From positions 1 through 51,599 of the forward strand of contig NZ_JABWSY010000027.1 in NCBI RefSeq assembly GCF_013396335.1: DNA of 51,599 nt, given 5' to 3'. Both the position numbers and the translations under genes were made by a program. This document shows positions 8,545 to 16,791 of the stretch, in pieces (the first letter of the stretch is position 1; the number at the start of each line of letters is the position of its first letter). The stretch is from Bacillus sp. EB106-08-02-XG196 (lineage in GTDB: Bacteria > Bacillota > Bacilli > Bacillales > Cytobacillaceae). The notes below the pieces were generated by a model that was given only the letters and a program-made list of their open reading frames with translations, was not told the origin of the DNA and searched no databases.

Positions 8545-8564
8545 TGTCAACAATCACTATGACA
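8545..8564 (+). promoter_or_regulatory. Candidate MtlR operator upstream of mtlA
   Basis: TGTCA-N10-TGACA inverted repeat (8545-8549, 8560-8564). The same core GTCAACAATCA and arm spacing recur at 10127-10146 in front of mtlR, and it resembles the TTGNCA/TGNCAA arms of known MtlR sites. Confidence 0.6.
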
Positions 8565-8594
8565 AAATGCATTTTTGTATAAATTGATACAGGT

Positions 8595-8609
8595 CTGAAA
8601 ACGCTTTAT
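8595..8609 (+). promoter_or_regulatory. Candidate cre (CcpA) site
   Basis: CTGAAAACGCTTTAT fits the catabolite-response consensus except near its 3' end. It sits between the MtlR-type operator and mtlA, where carbon catabolite repression of mannitol uptake would be expected. Confidence 0.45.
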
Positions 8610-8656
8610 CATAAAGGTAGAAAGTTCAACAAATAAGTTGGAGGGGGAAAAGAAAA

Positions 8657-10075
8657 ATGAATCAAACTGAAGTTAAAGATAAATCAGATGTAAAAGTTAA
8701 AATACAAAAGTTCGGCAGTTATTTAAGCGGAATGGTCATGCCGAATATCGGTGCCTTTATTGCATGGGGACTTATCACGGCATTATTTATTCCAACAGGC
8801 TGGTGGCCAAATGAAGATTTGGCTAAGTTAGTAGGACCAATGATTACTTTCCTGCTGCCATTATTAATTGGTTTTACCGGTGGTAGAATGGTTTATGATA
8901 TCCGCGGTGGAGTTGTCGGTGCCACAGCTACAATGGGTGTCATTGTCGGAACAGATATTCCGATGTTTTTAGGAGCCATGATCATGGGTCCTATCGGTGG
9001 ATACGCAATTAAGAAGTTTGATCAAATGGTTCACGGAAAGATCAAATCTGGATTTGAAATGCTTGTTAACAACTTCTCAGCCGGTATCATTGCAGGGATA
9101 TTAACTATAATCGCATATAAGGTAATTGGTCCAGTTGTTGCGGGATTGAGTAATGCATTAGCTGCGGGTGTTGAAGCGATTGTTAATGCTAATCTATTGC
9201 CGCTAGCAAACATCTTAATTGAACCAGCAAAAGTGCTTTTCCTTAATAACGCAATTAATCATGGAATCTTAAGTCCATTAGGAATTGATCAAGCCGCAAG
9301 TGCTGGAAAATCAATTCTATTCTTATTAGAAACAAACCCTGGTCCAGGATTAGGGATCTTGCTTGCTTACTGGTTATTTGGTAAAGGTACAGCGAAACAA
9401 ACAGCACCAGGTGCAGTGATTATCCACTTCTTAGGTGGTATTCATGAGATTTACTTCCCATACATTTTAATGAAACCGATGTTAATTCTTGCTGCAATGG
9501 CAGGGGGAGTAAGTGGAGTTTTCACATTCAATCTGTTCAATGCAGGTCTTGTAGCTGCTCCATCACCAGGAAGTATTTTTGCCCTTCTTGCAATGACTCC
9601 AAAAGGAAATTATCTTGGCGTGTTGGCAGGGGTTTTAGTAGCAACAGCTGTTTCTTTTGCAGTGGCTTCATTAATTTTGAAGACAAGTAAAGCGACAGAT
9701 GAAGATTTATCTTCTGCAGCAGCAAAAATGGAAGAAATGAAAGGTAAGAAAAGTTCAGTTTCTTCTGTATTAACTACACAATCTACTGTAGATCCAGAAA
9801 ACGTAAACAAAATCGTTTTCGCATGTGATGCAGGTATGGGTTCAAGTGCCATGGGTGCATCCATTTTAAGAAACAAAACACAAAAAGCTGGATTAGATGT
9901 AACGGTCATTAACACAGCGATAAACAATTTACCGGAAGATGCGGATGTTGTTATCACACATAAGGATCTAACTGACCGTGCAAAAGCAAAGCTTCCTAAT
10001 GCGACACATATTTCAGTAGAAAACTTTTTAAATAGTCCCAAATATGATGAACTCATTAATAGCTTAAAGAAGTAA
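8657..10075 (+). CDS. mtlA: PTS mannitol-specific EIICB component
   Basis: Imports and phosphorylates mannitol to mannitol 1-phosphate. The 472 residues form an EIIC membrane domain (about 15-345, with the conserved GGIHEIYFPYILMKP segment) and a C-terminal EIIB domain (about 385-470). The EIIB phosphorylation site is C390 in FACDAGMGSSAMG. There is no EIIA domain; it is supplied by mtlF, as in most Bacilli. ATG at 8657, SD TTGGAGGGGG. First gene of mtlA-mtlR-mtlF-mtlD, with an MtlR-type operator and a cre-like site upstream. Confidence 0.96.
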   Translation: MNQTEVKDKSDVKVKIQKFGSYLSGMVMPNIGAFIAWGLITALFIPTGWWPNEDLAKLVGPMITFLLPLLIGFTGGRMVYDIRGGVVGATATMGVIVGTDIPMFLGAMIMGPIGGYAIKKFDQMVHGKIKSGFEMLVNNFSAGIIAGILTIIAYKVIGPVVAGLSNALAAGVEAIVNANLLPLANILIEPAKVLFLNNAINHGILSPLGIDQAASAGKSILFLLETNPGPGLGILLAYWLFGKGTAKQTAPGAVIIHFLGGIHEIYFPYILMKPMLILAAMAGGVSGVFTFNLFNAGLVAAPSPGSIFALLAMTPKGNYLGVLAGVLVATAVSFAVASLILKTSKATDEDLSSAAAKMEEMKGKKSSVSSVLTTQSTVDPENVNKIVFACDAGMGSSAMGASILRNKTQKAGLDVTVINTAINNLPEDADVVITHKDLTDRAKAKLPNATHISVENFLNSPKYDELINSLKK

Positions 10076-10082
10076 TCCTGCC

Positions 10083-10118
10083 AAGAGCCTAGCTGATCAT
10101 AAGTTTAGGCTCTTTTTA
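10083..10118 (+). terminator. Terminator after mtlA
   Basis: 9-bp stem AAGAGCCTA / TAGGCTCTT (10083-10091, 10106-10114) followed by TTTTT. It lets mtlR have a separate promoter. Confidence 0.75.
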
Positions 10119-10126
10119 TTTTAATT

Positions 10127-10146
10127 TTGTCAACAATCAAAATGAC
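10127..10146 (+). promoter_or_regulatory. Candidate MtlR operator upstream of mtlR
   Basis: TTGTCA-N10-TGAC, sharing GTCAACAATCA and spacing with the site at 8545-8564. It suggests autoregulation of mtlR and activation of mtlRFD. Confidence 0.55.
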
Positions 10147-10279
10147 TAAAGGACCTTTTTAACTTGTTGTATTAAGGTTCAATTGTTAATAAAATAATAT
10201 TGAGGGTATGATTATTTAAATTTGGCAACATCATAAGATAGTAACCGAGGAATCCAATTCCTGACACGGGGGGTGAACC

Positions 10280-12403
10280 ATGTATATTTCTGCAAGAGAA
10301 AGGCAAGTTCTTGAAATCTTGTTAACTGAAAAAGATGAGATCACTGTGAAAGACCTCGCTGATCAAATTGGGGTAAGCGGGAGAACCGTGCACCGTGACT
10401 TGAAAAATGTAGAAGACATTCTAGTGGAATACAATCTTTCTTTACAAAAAAAATCAGGTGTCGGCGTTCAAATCACAGGAGATAAAAGTAAAATACGCGA
10501 ATTAGAGCTGTTTTTATTCAATCTTTTTCATACAGAATACACCCCTGATGAACGACAGACGATTATATTATGTGAACTCCTCGAAACAAACGGACCTGTA
10601 AAACTGCTTGGCCTTGCTAACGATTTAAATGTTACGATTGCAACGGTCAGTGCAGACTTAACAAAGCTAGAAGAGAGGTTACAACATTTCGGGTTGTCGC
10701 TCATAAGAAAAAGAGGCTATGGAGTAGAAATCGAAGGTGATGAAGGTGCTAAGCGAAGAGCAATGAGTCACCTCATTTCTGAAAACCTAGATGAATCAGA
10801 AATTCTTTCCCTAGCAAGAGAAAATATCCAAAAGAGGTCCACCCAGCAAATCAACACTATTTCCGAAAGACTATTGGGACTTGTTGAAAAACAAAAGCTT
10901 TTGATCGTTGAAAAAATAGTGGATTCCATTGTACAAGAATTGCCGTTTGCGATGGCTGATAGTGCCTATATTGGCTTAGTGGTACACTTGGCATTGGCGG
11001 TAGAACGAATTCAAAAAGGCGAAGGGATTACAATCAACCAGGCCTATCTTGAGAATCAACAGGAATCGAAGGAATATAAATTTGCAGAAAAGATTGTTAG
11101 GGAATTAGAAAATGTTTTTAAAATTAACATTCCACAAGCAGAGATTGCCTATATCACTATGCACTTAAAGGGTGCGAAGCTCCGCCATGATAATGAATAT
11201 CTGATTGAGGATTCTAGCTATCAGGTTGCGATTAAAGCTAGAAATTTAGTTGAATTGGTTGGAAGGCAAGTAGGGATGGATTTAACAACGAATCGTTCAT
11301 TATTTGAAGGTTTGGTTATGCATTTGAAGCCTGCTGTCTACCGAATCAAAGAAAAGATGGGGATAAGTAATCCTTTGTTAGATAAAATCAAACGAGACTA
11401 TACAGAGCTATTTTCAATCGTAAAACAAGCTGTGGATAAGGTGTTTCATGAGCTATATGTACCCGATGAAGAGATTGGCTATCTTGTGATGCATTTTGGT
11501 GCTGTAGTTTTAGGAAATAAGGAACTTGATAATTTTAAAACCTTGGTTATTTGCTCGAGTGGAATTGGCACATCGAAAATGCTTGTAACCAGATTAAAAA
11601 AAGAGTTTCCTGAGCTGAAACAGGTTCAAAATGTTTCTGTAATGGAATTTAAGAAAATGAAAACAACGGATTATCAATTAATAATTTCTACGATTCCGAT
11701 ACCTGATTATCATTTGGAATATATCCTGGTAAGCCCTATCTTAAACAAAGATGAGATTGAGGGAATCCGCTCTTTTATAAATGAACAAATCATTGTGAAC
11801 GGGTCAGAGGAAAAACTCTCCATGGCGTTAAATAAAAGCAATACGAAGAAAAATGCAAAGAAGCTTATTGAAGAAATGGATCATATTCAAGAATATGCTC
11901 AAACCATTTCTCTCATACTCAAAGGGTTTGACGTATCCGATGTTTCAGACATGCTAACAACGGAAGAAATATTAAATAAAGCTTGTCGAAAGCTATTTGA
12001 AAAGGAAAAGATTAATAATATAGAATCGGTGATGGAAGCGATCAACGAAAGGGAAAAACTTGGAGGTTTGGGTATTCCGGGGACAGAAATGGCTCTGTTC
12101 CATACACGTTCATCCCATATACTAAAGCCAAGCTTTTCCATTTATGTCACGCAAGAACCTATTGAGGTTACCGGCATGGATCAGATGAAAATGGAAATGA
12201 AATATTTAGTTTTACTATTATCACCGGAAAGTGCTTCAGAATGTGTATTAGAAGTATTAAGTTACCTTAGCACATTGTTAATTGAGAATGATGAGAGTAT
12301 TTCTGTGTTTCAGTCACATGACAAGGGTAAAATAGGGGCATTACTTACAGCTAGATTGGATCAGTTTTTTAATGAAAAATTAAATGAAATTAGGAGTGTA
12401 TAA
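10280..12403 (+). CDS. mtlR: Mannitol operon transcriptional activator MtlR (PRD family)
   Basis: PTS-controlled DNA-binding activator. Domain order over 707 residues: N-terminal HTH_11 (about 1-60, RQVLEILLTEKDEITVKDLA), Mga-type HTH (about 85-170), PRD1 (about 190-285), PRD2 (about 300-405), EIIB-like domain (about 417-505) with C425 in VICSSGIGTSK, and EIIA-like domain (about 560-700) with the IPGTEMALFHTRSSH segment. Known for the family: phosphorylation of PRD2 by HPr activates, and phosphorylation of the EIIB/EIIA sites by MtlA/MtlF inhibits. ATG at 10280, SD GGGGGGTGA. Its end overlaps the region of the mtlF Shine-Dalgarno. Confidence 0.95.
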   Translation: MYISARERQVLEILLTEKDEITVKDLADQIGVSGRTVHRDLKNVEDILVEYNLSLQKKSGVGVQITGDKSKIRELELFLFNLFHTEYTPDERQTIILCELLETNGPVKLLGLANDLNVTIATVSADLTKLEERLQHFGLSLIRKRGYGVEIEGDEGAKRRAMSHLISENLDESEILSLARENIQKRSTQQINTISERLLGLVEKQKLLIVEKIVDSIVQELPFAMADSAYIGLVVHLALAVERIQKGEGITINQAYLENQQESKEYKFAEKIVRELENVFKINIPQAEIAYITMHLKGAKLRHDNEYLIEDSSYQVAIKARNLVELVGRQVGMDLTTNRSLFEGLVMHLKPAVYRIKEKMGISNPLLDKIKRDYTELFSIVKQAVDKVFHELYVPDEEIGYLVMHFGAVVLGNKELDNFKTLVICSSGIGTSKMLVTRLKKEFPELKQVQNVSVMEFKKMKTTDYQLIISTIPIPDYHLEYILVSPILNKDEIEGIRSFINEQIIVNGSEEKLSMALNKSNTKKNAKKLIEEMDHIQEYAQTISLILKGFDVSDVSDMLTTEEILNKACRKLFEKEKINNIESVMEAINEREKLGGLGIPGTEMALFHTRSSHILKPSFSIYVTQEPIEVTGMDQMKMEMKYLVLLLSPESASECVLEVLSYLSTLLIENDESISVFQSHDKGKIGALLTARLDQFFNEKLNEIRSV

Positions 12404-12404
12404 T

Positions 12405-12842
12405 ATGTCAAAATCAATTTTATCAAAAGAAAATATTTTATTAAATGCTGCCGTTGGAACGAAAGAAGAAGCCATTCGATTAGCAGGAAGCATCCTAGTA
12501 GAAAAGGGATATGTGGATGTAAACTATATCGATAAAATGTTAGAAAGAGAACAACTCACTTCAACCTATATGGGTAATTTTGTAGCTATCCCTCATGGTA
12601 CTGAGGATTCAAAGTCGTTTGTTAAAGATTCAGGAATTTCATTTGTGCAAGTTCCTGAAGGGGTAGACTTTGGCGGCGGAAATACCGTTAAACTTCTGGT
12701 TGGAATCGCTGGAAAAGATAATGAACATCTAGACATTCTATCTAAGATTGCGATTGTCCTCTCAGAAGAAGAAAATATTGAAACACTTGTAAAAGCAAAG
12801 TCAGCAGATGAGATTATGGCAATTTTTGAAGGAGTGAATTAA
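12405..12842 (+). CDS. mtlF: PTS mannitol-specific EIIA component
   Basis: Transfers phosphate from HPr to the EIIB domain of MtlA. 145 residues of EIIA-Mtl/Fru type; the phospho-acceptor is H64 in FVAIPHGTEDSK. The start ATG at 12405 is preceded by AGGAGTG at 12392-12398, which lies inside the end of mtlR. A possible upstream start at 12384 has no Shine-Dalgarno sequence and would overlap mtlR. One base separates it from mtlD. Confidence 0.95.
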   Translation: MSKSILSKENILLNAAVGTKEEAIRLAGSILVEKGYVDVNYIDKMLEREQLTSTYMGNFVAIPHGTEDSKSFVKDSGISFVQVPEGVDFGGGNTVKLLVGIAGKDNEHLDILSKIAIVLSEEENIETLVKAKSADEIMAIFEGVN

Positions 12843-12843
12843 T

Positions 12844-14001
12844 TTGTTAGCTGTTCACTTTGGGGCAGGGAATATCGGTCGTGGATTTATTGGGAATTTA
12901 TTATTTCATTCGGGATATGAAACTTGCTTTGTCGATGTAAACCGCGAAATCGTAGATTTACTCAATGAGAAAAAAGAGTATCGAGTTGTCCTTGCTGAAC
13001 CTTCTCAGGAGGAAGTTTTGGTTGGAAACGTAAGAGCGATAAATAGTGCGCTAAATCCTGAAAAAGTCATTGCGGCTATTGCTGAAGCGGACTTAGTTAC
13101 TACTGCTATTGGTCCAAACATCCTCCCGCTGATTGCGAATTTAATTGCAGATGGATTGCGGAAACGAGTTTCCGTGTCAGATAAACCACTAAACATTATC
13201 GCCTGCGAAAATATGATTGGCGGCAGTACGCTATTAAAAGAAAAGGTTTTTGAAAAATTAACGGCAGAGGAAAAAGCACAATTTGAAGGACGCTTTGGAT
13301 TTCCTGACTCTGCTGTGGACCGGATTGTTCCAAATCAAGTCAATGAAGATAAGCTCATGGTAAAAGTTGAACCCTTTTACGAATGGGTTGTCGAAGAACC
13401 TAAAATGGTTGGCGAGCGCCCGGTGATTAATGGAATTACCTACGTTGAAGAGTTAGTGCCGTATATTGAGAGAAAACTATTTACGGTTAATACCGGCCAT
13501 GCGCTGGCTGCCTATTTTGGCTATTATTTTGGAGTGGAAACCATTAATAGCGCAATGGAGAATAAGCAAATAAGCGAGTTGGTTGAAGGGGCAATAAAGG
13601 AGAGCGGCGAGTTTTTAGTTGGGAAATACGGCTTTGACCAAGAGGAACATGGGAAATATATTCAAAAGATTCTTCAACGTTTCTCTAACTCCTATATTGT
13701 TGATGAAGTAACGAGAGTTGCTCGTTCACCGATCCGTAAGCTAGGCTCAAACGATCGTCTGGTTAGTCCTGCCAGACAATATTCAGAAGTCGTTGGAAAA
13801 GAACCGGTTTATCTGCTAAAGGGAATTGCTGCTGCACTGATGTACGATTTCCAAGGGGATGAGGAAGCGGTTAAAGTCCAGCAAACGATTAATGGGCAAG
13901 GATTAGAGGCTGCTATTCAGACATTTACGCAGCTTGTGCCAGAATCACCGTTGTTCAAAGGAATCATCGAGCAGTATCAACAATTAAAAAAACAAAAATA
14001 A
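12844..14001 (+). CDS. mtlD: Mannitol-1-phosphate 5-dehydrogenase
   Basis: Oxidises mannitol 1-phosphate to fructose 6-phosphate with NAD+. 385 residues, the usual length. The N-terminal Rossmann motif is HFGAGNIGRGFIG (5-17), and the C-terminal domain carries the polyol-dehydrogenase segment RKLFTVNTGHALAAYFGY with the catalytic-type Lys and His. The start is TTG at 12844 with GAAGGAGTG 9 nt upstream. Confidence 0.96.
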   Translation: MLAVHFGAGNIGRGFIGNLLFHSGYETCFVDVNREIVDLLNEKKEYRVVLAEPSQEEVLVGNVRAINSALNPEKVIAAIAEADLVTTAIGPNILPLIANLIADGLRKRVSVSDKPLNIIACENMIGGSTLLKEKVFEKLTAEEKAQFEGRFGFPDSAVDRIVPNQVNEDKLMVKVEPFYEWVVEEPKMVGERPVINGITYVEELVPYIERKLFTVNTGHALAAYFGYYFGVETINSAMENKQISELVEGAIKESGEFLVGKYGFDQEEHGKYIQKILQRFSNSYIVDEVTRVARSPIRKLGSNDRLVSPARQYSEVVGKEPVYLLKGIAAALMYDFQGDEEAVKVQQTINGQGLEAAIQTFTQLVPESPLFKGIIEQYQQLKKQK

Positions 14002-14063
14002 TATAATCAATGGTGAAGTAGTCTGGAATTTGCAACAATATTTCCGAAAAGAACCTATAAAGA

Positions 14064-14095
14064 AAACTCGCCATATTTCACGGCGAGTTTTTGTG
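14064..14095 (+). terminator. Terminator of mtlRFD
   Basis: Perfect 9-bp stem AAACTCGCC / GGCGAGTTT with a 9-nt loop, followed by TTTGTGTTTT. Confidence 0.8.
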
Positions 14096-14140
14096 TTTTA
14101 TTAACCAAAGGAAATGCTAAAAAATGTGTCACTTTTTATT

Positions 14141-14923
14141 CTAATCTGTAGAAACGGTTATTACTTTAATGTTGTGATCTTTTATTTTTTTCATATCCAT
14201 ATCAGAAATGTTTTTATCTATTATTATGGTATCAATTTGATGAATGGATGAAAAAGAAGCAATAGAACTTTTGTTCAACTTAGAATGATCGAGTAATGCA
14301 ACTACTTTTTCGGAAGCCTTAACCATAGCCTTTTTTAATTCTACTTCATAAACACTGAAGTCAGTTAATCCAGAATCTAGAGAAAAACCATTTGCAGATG
14401 TAAACATAATATCTATATGGATTTGATTCAAAATAGCTACCCCCAAACTACCCTCAAGAGAGTGGGAACCTCTTTTTACAATACCACCTAGTAAGATAAC
14501 GGTTATATCTGGATGTTCATTCAGCTCTAATGCGGTCTTAATACCACTTGTAACGACAGTTAACCTAATATTCATATCCGCTAATATACGAGCAAGCTCT
14601 AGAGCCGTTGAACTCGCATCGAGCATAATACATTGTCCATCAGAAATTAATTCAACAGCTTGTTTGGCAATGGCAGTTTTTTCGTTTTTGTTTTTTCTTT
14701 CTCTTGAAGAAAAGCTGTTGTCACTATCCGTTTGATCAGAAAGCATGGCTCCTCCATGAGTTCGTAAAAGTAAACCGTCTTCTTCTAATTTTGTAAGATC
14801 TGATCTAAGTGTTGCCTCAGAGACGTGAATCTCTGAGGAAAGATCTTTAATCGTAACCCTTTGTCGTTCATTTAATATATCCATAATACGGTTTCTTCTC
14901 TCTGCTGCAAACATCTTTCCCAT
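14141..14923 (-). CDS. DeoR/GlpR-family transcriptional regulator (probable tetritol repressor)
   Basis: Sugar-phosphate-responsive repressor, by family. 260 residues: N-terminal DeoR helix-turn-helix (about 5-58, RRNRIMDILNERQRVTIKDL then HVSEATLRSDLTKLEEDGLL, RTHGGAM) and a C-terminal DeoRC effector domain with the ISDGQCIMLDASSTALEL and GGIVKRGSHSLEG segments. ATG at 14923 has AGGGTG 5 nt upstream; the TTG codon just before it is too close. It is transcribed divergently from the polyol dehydrogenase, and the intergenic region carries 10-nt-periodic repeats of the type bound by this family. The effector is unknown; a tetrulose phosphate would be logical. Confidence 0.85.
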   Translation of the reverse strand: MGKMFAAERRNRIMDILNERQRVTIKDLSSEIHVSEATLRSDLTKLEEDGLLLRTHGGAMLSDQTDSDNSFSSRERKNKNEKTAIAKQAVELISDGQCIMLDASSTALELARILADMNIRLTVVTSGIKTALELNEHPDITVILLGGIVKRGSHSLEGSLGVAILNQIHIDIMFTSANGFSLDSGLTDFSVYEVELKKAMVKASEKVVALLDHSKLNKSSIASFSSIHQIDTIIIDKNISDMDMKKIKDHNIKVITVSTD

Positions 14924-15055
14924 CAAATCACCCTATATGTTAGTTTAATTAAGAAAATTTTATTGTAAAAGTTAAGGATAAGTGAAAAAAATTTTTTAAT
15001 TACTTTTATAATAACATTACATCATTAATTAGTTCTAATGTAAATTGCAAAATTT

Positions 15056-15075
15056 CAAAAGTAAATGAAAATAAA
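15056..15075 (+). repeat. DeoR-type operator, upstream copy
   Basis: Two consecutive 10-nt units, CAAAAGTAAA and TGAAAATAAA, 25 nt upstream of the -35 box of the dehydrogenase promoter. Nearly identical to the pair at 18180-18199. Confidence 0.6.
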
Positions 15076-15099
15076 ATATAAAAAAGAATGAAAATAATA

Positions 15100-15129
15100 T
15101 TGACGAAACGATAGTTATAATAATACAAT
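15100..15129 (+). promoter_or_regulatory. SigA promoter of the tetritol dehydrogenase gene
   Basis: TTGACG at 15100-15105 and TACAAT at 15124-15129 with an 18-nt spacer. Operator-like repeats lie on both sides. Confidence 0.55.
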
Positions 15130-15150
15130 AGGTTCTATAAATAACATTTT

Positions 15151-15180
15151 CGAAAGTAAATGATAGTAAATGAAAGCAAA
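15151..15180 (+). repeat. DeoR-type operator, downstream copy (three 10-nt units)
   Basis: CGAAAGTAAA, TGATAGTAAA and TGAAAGCAAA follow each other with no gap, about 15 nt after the expected transcription start. This is a roadblock or repressor position. Confidence 0.65.
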
Positions 15181-15411
15181 ATCATTTCATTCAAAAGAAC
15201 ATGAAAATAATAGTAACCTGACAATATTTTTATTTAATAGTCTCACCTTCTAAATGGAAAGACCAATGCGTCTAAGAATGTAAGCGATTTAATGGTTGTT
15301 TCGATTTAGTTGGAAGTAAAAAAAGATACAATAATCTTTAATTTTACTTATAATTGAAACTATGATTCTTTTGAATGGAACAGACTTTCTACTTTAAAGG
15401 AGAGATAAGAA

Positions 15412-16527
15412 ATGGGTTCAAACACACTAACTAAGCAAGACTTTACGAATTTGGTAATTCCAAAAACAATGAAAGCAGTTGTAGCTTATACACCAGGAGA
15501 CTATCGTTTAGAAGAAGTACCTGTTCCAGAGATCGCTGAAGGAGAAATGCTAGTAAAAGTTGAAGCATGTGGGATTTGCGCAGGAGATTTGAAAGCGTTT
15601 GAAGGAGCTCCAAGTTTCTGGGGAGATGAAAAGCAACCTGCTTACATTAAAGCGCCAATGATTCCTGGCCATGAGTTTATCGGACATGTTGTTGCTTTAG
15701 GTGAAGGTGTTGAAGGTTATGAAATCGGAGATCGTGTTATCTCTGAACAAATCGTCCCTTGTTGGAAATGTCGGTTCTGTAACCGTGGTCAATATTGGAT
15801 GTGTGAAAAGCACGATCTTTACGGATTCCAAAACAATGTAAACGGTGCAATGGCTGAGTACATGAAATTTACTAAAGAAGCAATTAATTATAAAGTTCCG
15901 GAAGATTTACCAATTGAAAAAGCAATTTTAATTGAACCATATGCATGTTCTTTCCATGCTGTTCAACGTGCAAAAATTCAACTTGGCGATATTGTTGTTC
16001 TAGCGGGTGCAGGAACTTTAGGTCTTGGCATGATCGGTGCTATTAAGAAGTCAGGACCAGGAAAATTAATCGTATTAGATCTATTTGAAGATCGTTTAGA
16101 AATGGCAAAAAAATTCGGAGCTGATATGGTTATTAATCCAGCAAAAGAGGATGCAATCTCAATTATTAAAGAGCTTACAGATGGTTATGGTTGTGACATT
16201 TATATAGAAGCAACTGGGGCGCAAAAATCTGTTGAACAGGGCTTAACAATGATTCGTAAGCTTGGCACATTTGTTGAGTTTAGTGTATTTAAAGATCCAG
16301 TAACAGTTGACTGGAGTATTATTAGTGACCGTAAAGAACTTGATGTATTAGGATCTCATTTAGGACCATACTGCTATGAGCATGTCATTAAGGGAATTGC
16401 AAATGGTGATCTTCCAACTGAGGGTGTTGTAACACACACGTTACCTTTAGAGGAATTTGAAAAAGGCTTCCAATTAGTTAAAAATGGTGCTAAATCATTA
16501 AAGGTAGTTCTTGATCCAAATTTATAA
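15412..16527 (+). CDS. Zinc-dependent polyol dehydrogenase, erythritol/L-threitol dehydrogenase-like
   Basis: Medium-chain NAD(P)-dependent dehydrogenase. 371 residues with the catalytic zinc ligands C53, H87-E88 and E175, the structural-zinc cysteines C117, C120, C123 and C131 (PCWKCRFCNRGQYWMC), and the Rossmann motif GAGTLGLG (199-206). From memory it follows the Mycobacterium smegmatis erythritol/L-threitol dehydrogenase closely over segments such as FWGDE, SEQIVPCW, HDLYGF, VDWSIISD and ELDVLGSHLGPYC. Inferred role: oxidation of a tetritol to erythrulose. ATG at 15412, SD AAAGGAGAG. First gene of the polyol cluster, followed by a weak hairpin at 16568-16592. Exact substrate and stereochemistry cannot be read from sequence. 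Confidence 0.8.
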   Translation: MGSNTLTKQDFTNLVIPKTMKAVVAYTPGDYRLEEVPVPEIAEGEMLVKVEACGICAGDLKAFEGAPSFWGDEKQPAYIKAPMIPGHEFIGHVVALGEGVEGYEIGDRVISEQIVPCWKCRFCNRGQYWMCEKHDLYGFQNNVNGAMAEYMKFTKEAINYKVPEDLPIEKAILIEPYACSFHAVQRAKIQLGDIVVLAGAGTLGLGMIGAIKKSGPGKLIVLDLFEDRLEMAKKFGADMVINPAKEDAISIIKELTDGYGCDIYIEATGAQKSVEQGLTMIRKLGTFVEFSVFKDPVTVDWSIISDRKELDVLGSHLGPYCYEHVIKGIANGDLPTEGVVTHTLPLEEFEKGFQLVKNGAKSLKVVLDPNL

Positions 16528-16567
16528 GAAAGATAAAGTTTCACTCAGGAAAATAAATTTCCTAGGT

Positions 16568-16600
16568 TAGGGGGCGGATACTAAGTCCCCTACTATTTTA
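16568..16600 (+). terminator. Weak terminator after the polyol dehydrogenase
   Basis: 6-bp stem TAGGGG / CCCCTA with a 13-nt loop, then ACTATTTTA. Probably leaky. Confidence 0.4.
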
Positions 16601-16633
16601 GCACTTGAATAAAGGGATTGATAAAAAGACAAA

Positions 16634-16646
16634 GTAAGCGCTTAAT
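16634..16646 (+). promoter_or_regulatory. cre-like palindrome upstream of the transporter
   Basis: The perfect 10-bp palindrome TAAGCGCTTA within GTAAGCGCTTAAT matches the CcpA-site core, with mismatches at both ends of the consensus. It lies about 70 nt before a TTGACA element at 16715-16720. Confidence 0.35.
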
Positions 16647-16791
16647 CTTTCTGTAATGATAAATCCAGCCAGATTTACCTAATGTGAGAAATTGAGATTA
16701 TCACTAGAAAGCAATTGACATCTTATTATGCAGTGCGGGGATAACAATGAGATTATTCTTCTGGAGAACTCAGGAAAAAGGGGGAGAAATA

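Larger units (their letters stand above)
14924..15411. promoter_or_regulatory. 488-nt divergent regulatory region of the tetritol cluster
   Basis: Very AT-rich, no coding sequence seen. It holds direct 10-nt units close to TGAAAGTAAA: a pair at 15056-15075, a single TGAAAATAAT at 15089-15098, a triplet in exact register at 15151-15180 and a single at 15202-15211. Between them is a SigA promoter, and a cre-like ATGTAAGCGATTTAA lies at 15278-15292. The leader from the promoter to the start codon is about 275 nt. I found no riboswitch I recognise. Confidence 0.7.

Noticed and set aside
9610..10056. 148-codon minus-strand frame inside mtlA
   Set aside because: Antisense shadow of the well-supported EIICB gene; composition and lack of a Shine-Dalgarno argue against it.
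15061..15210. CRISPR-like short repeats
   Set aside because: Units are 10 nt, contiguous and imperfect with no spacers; they fit operator repeats instead.
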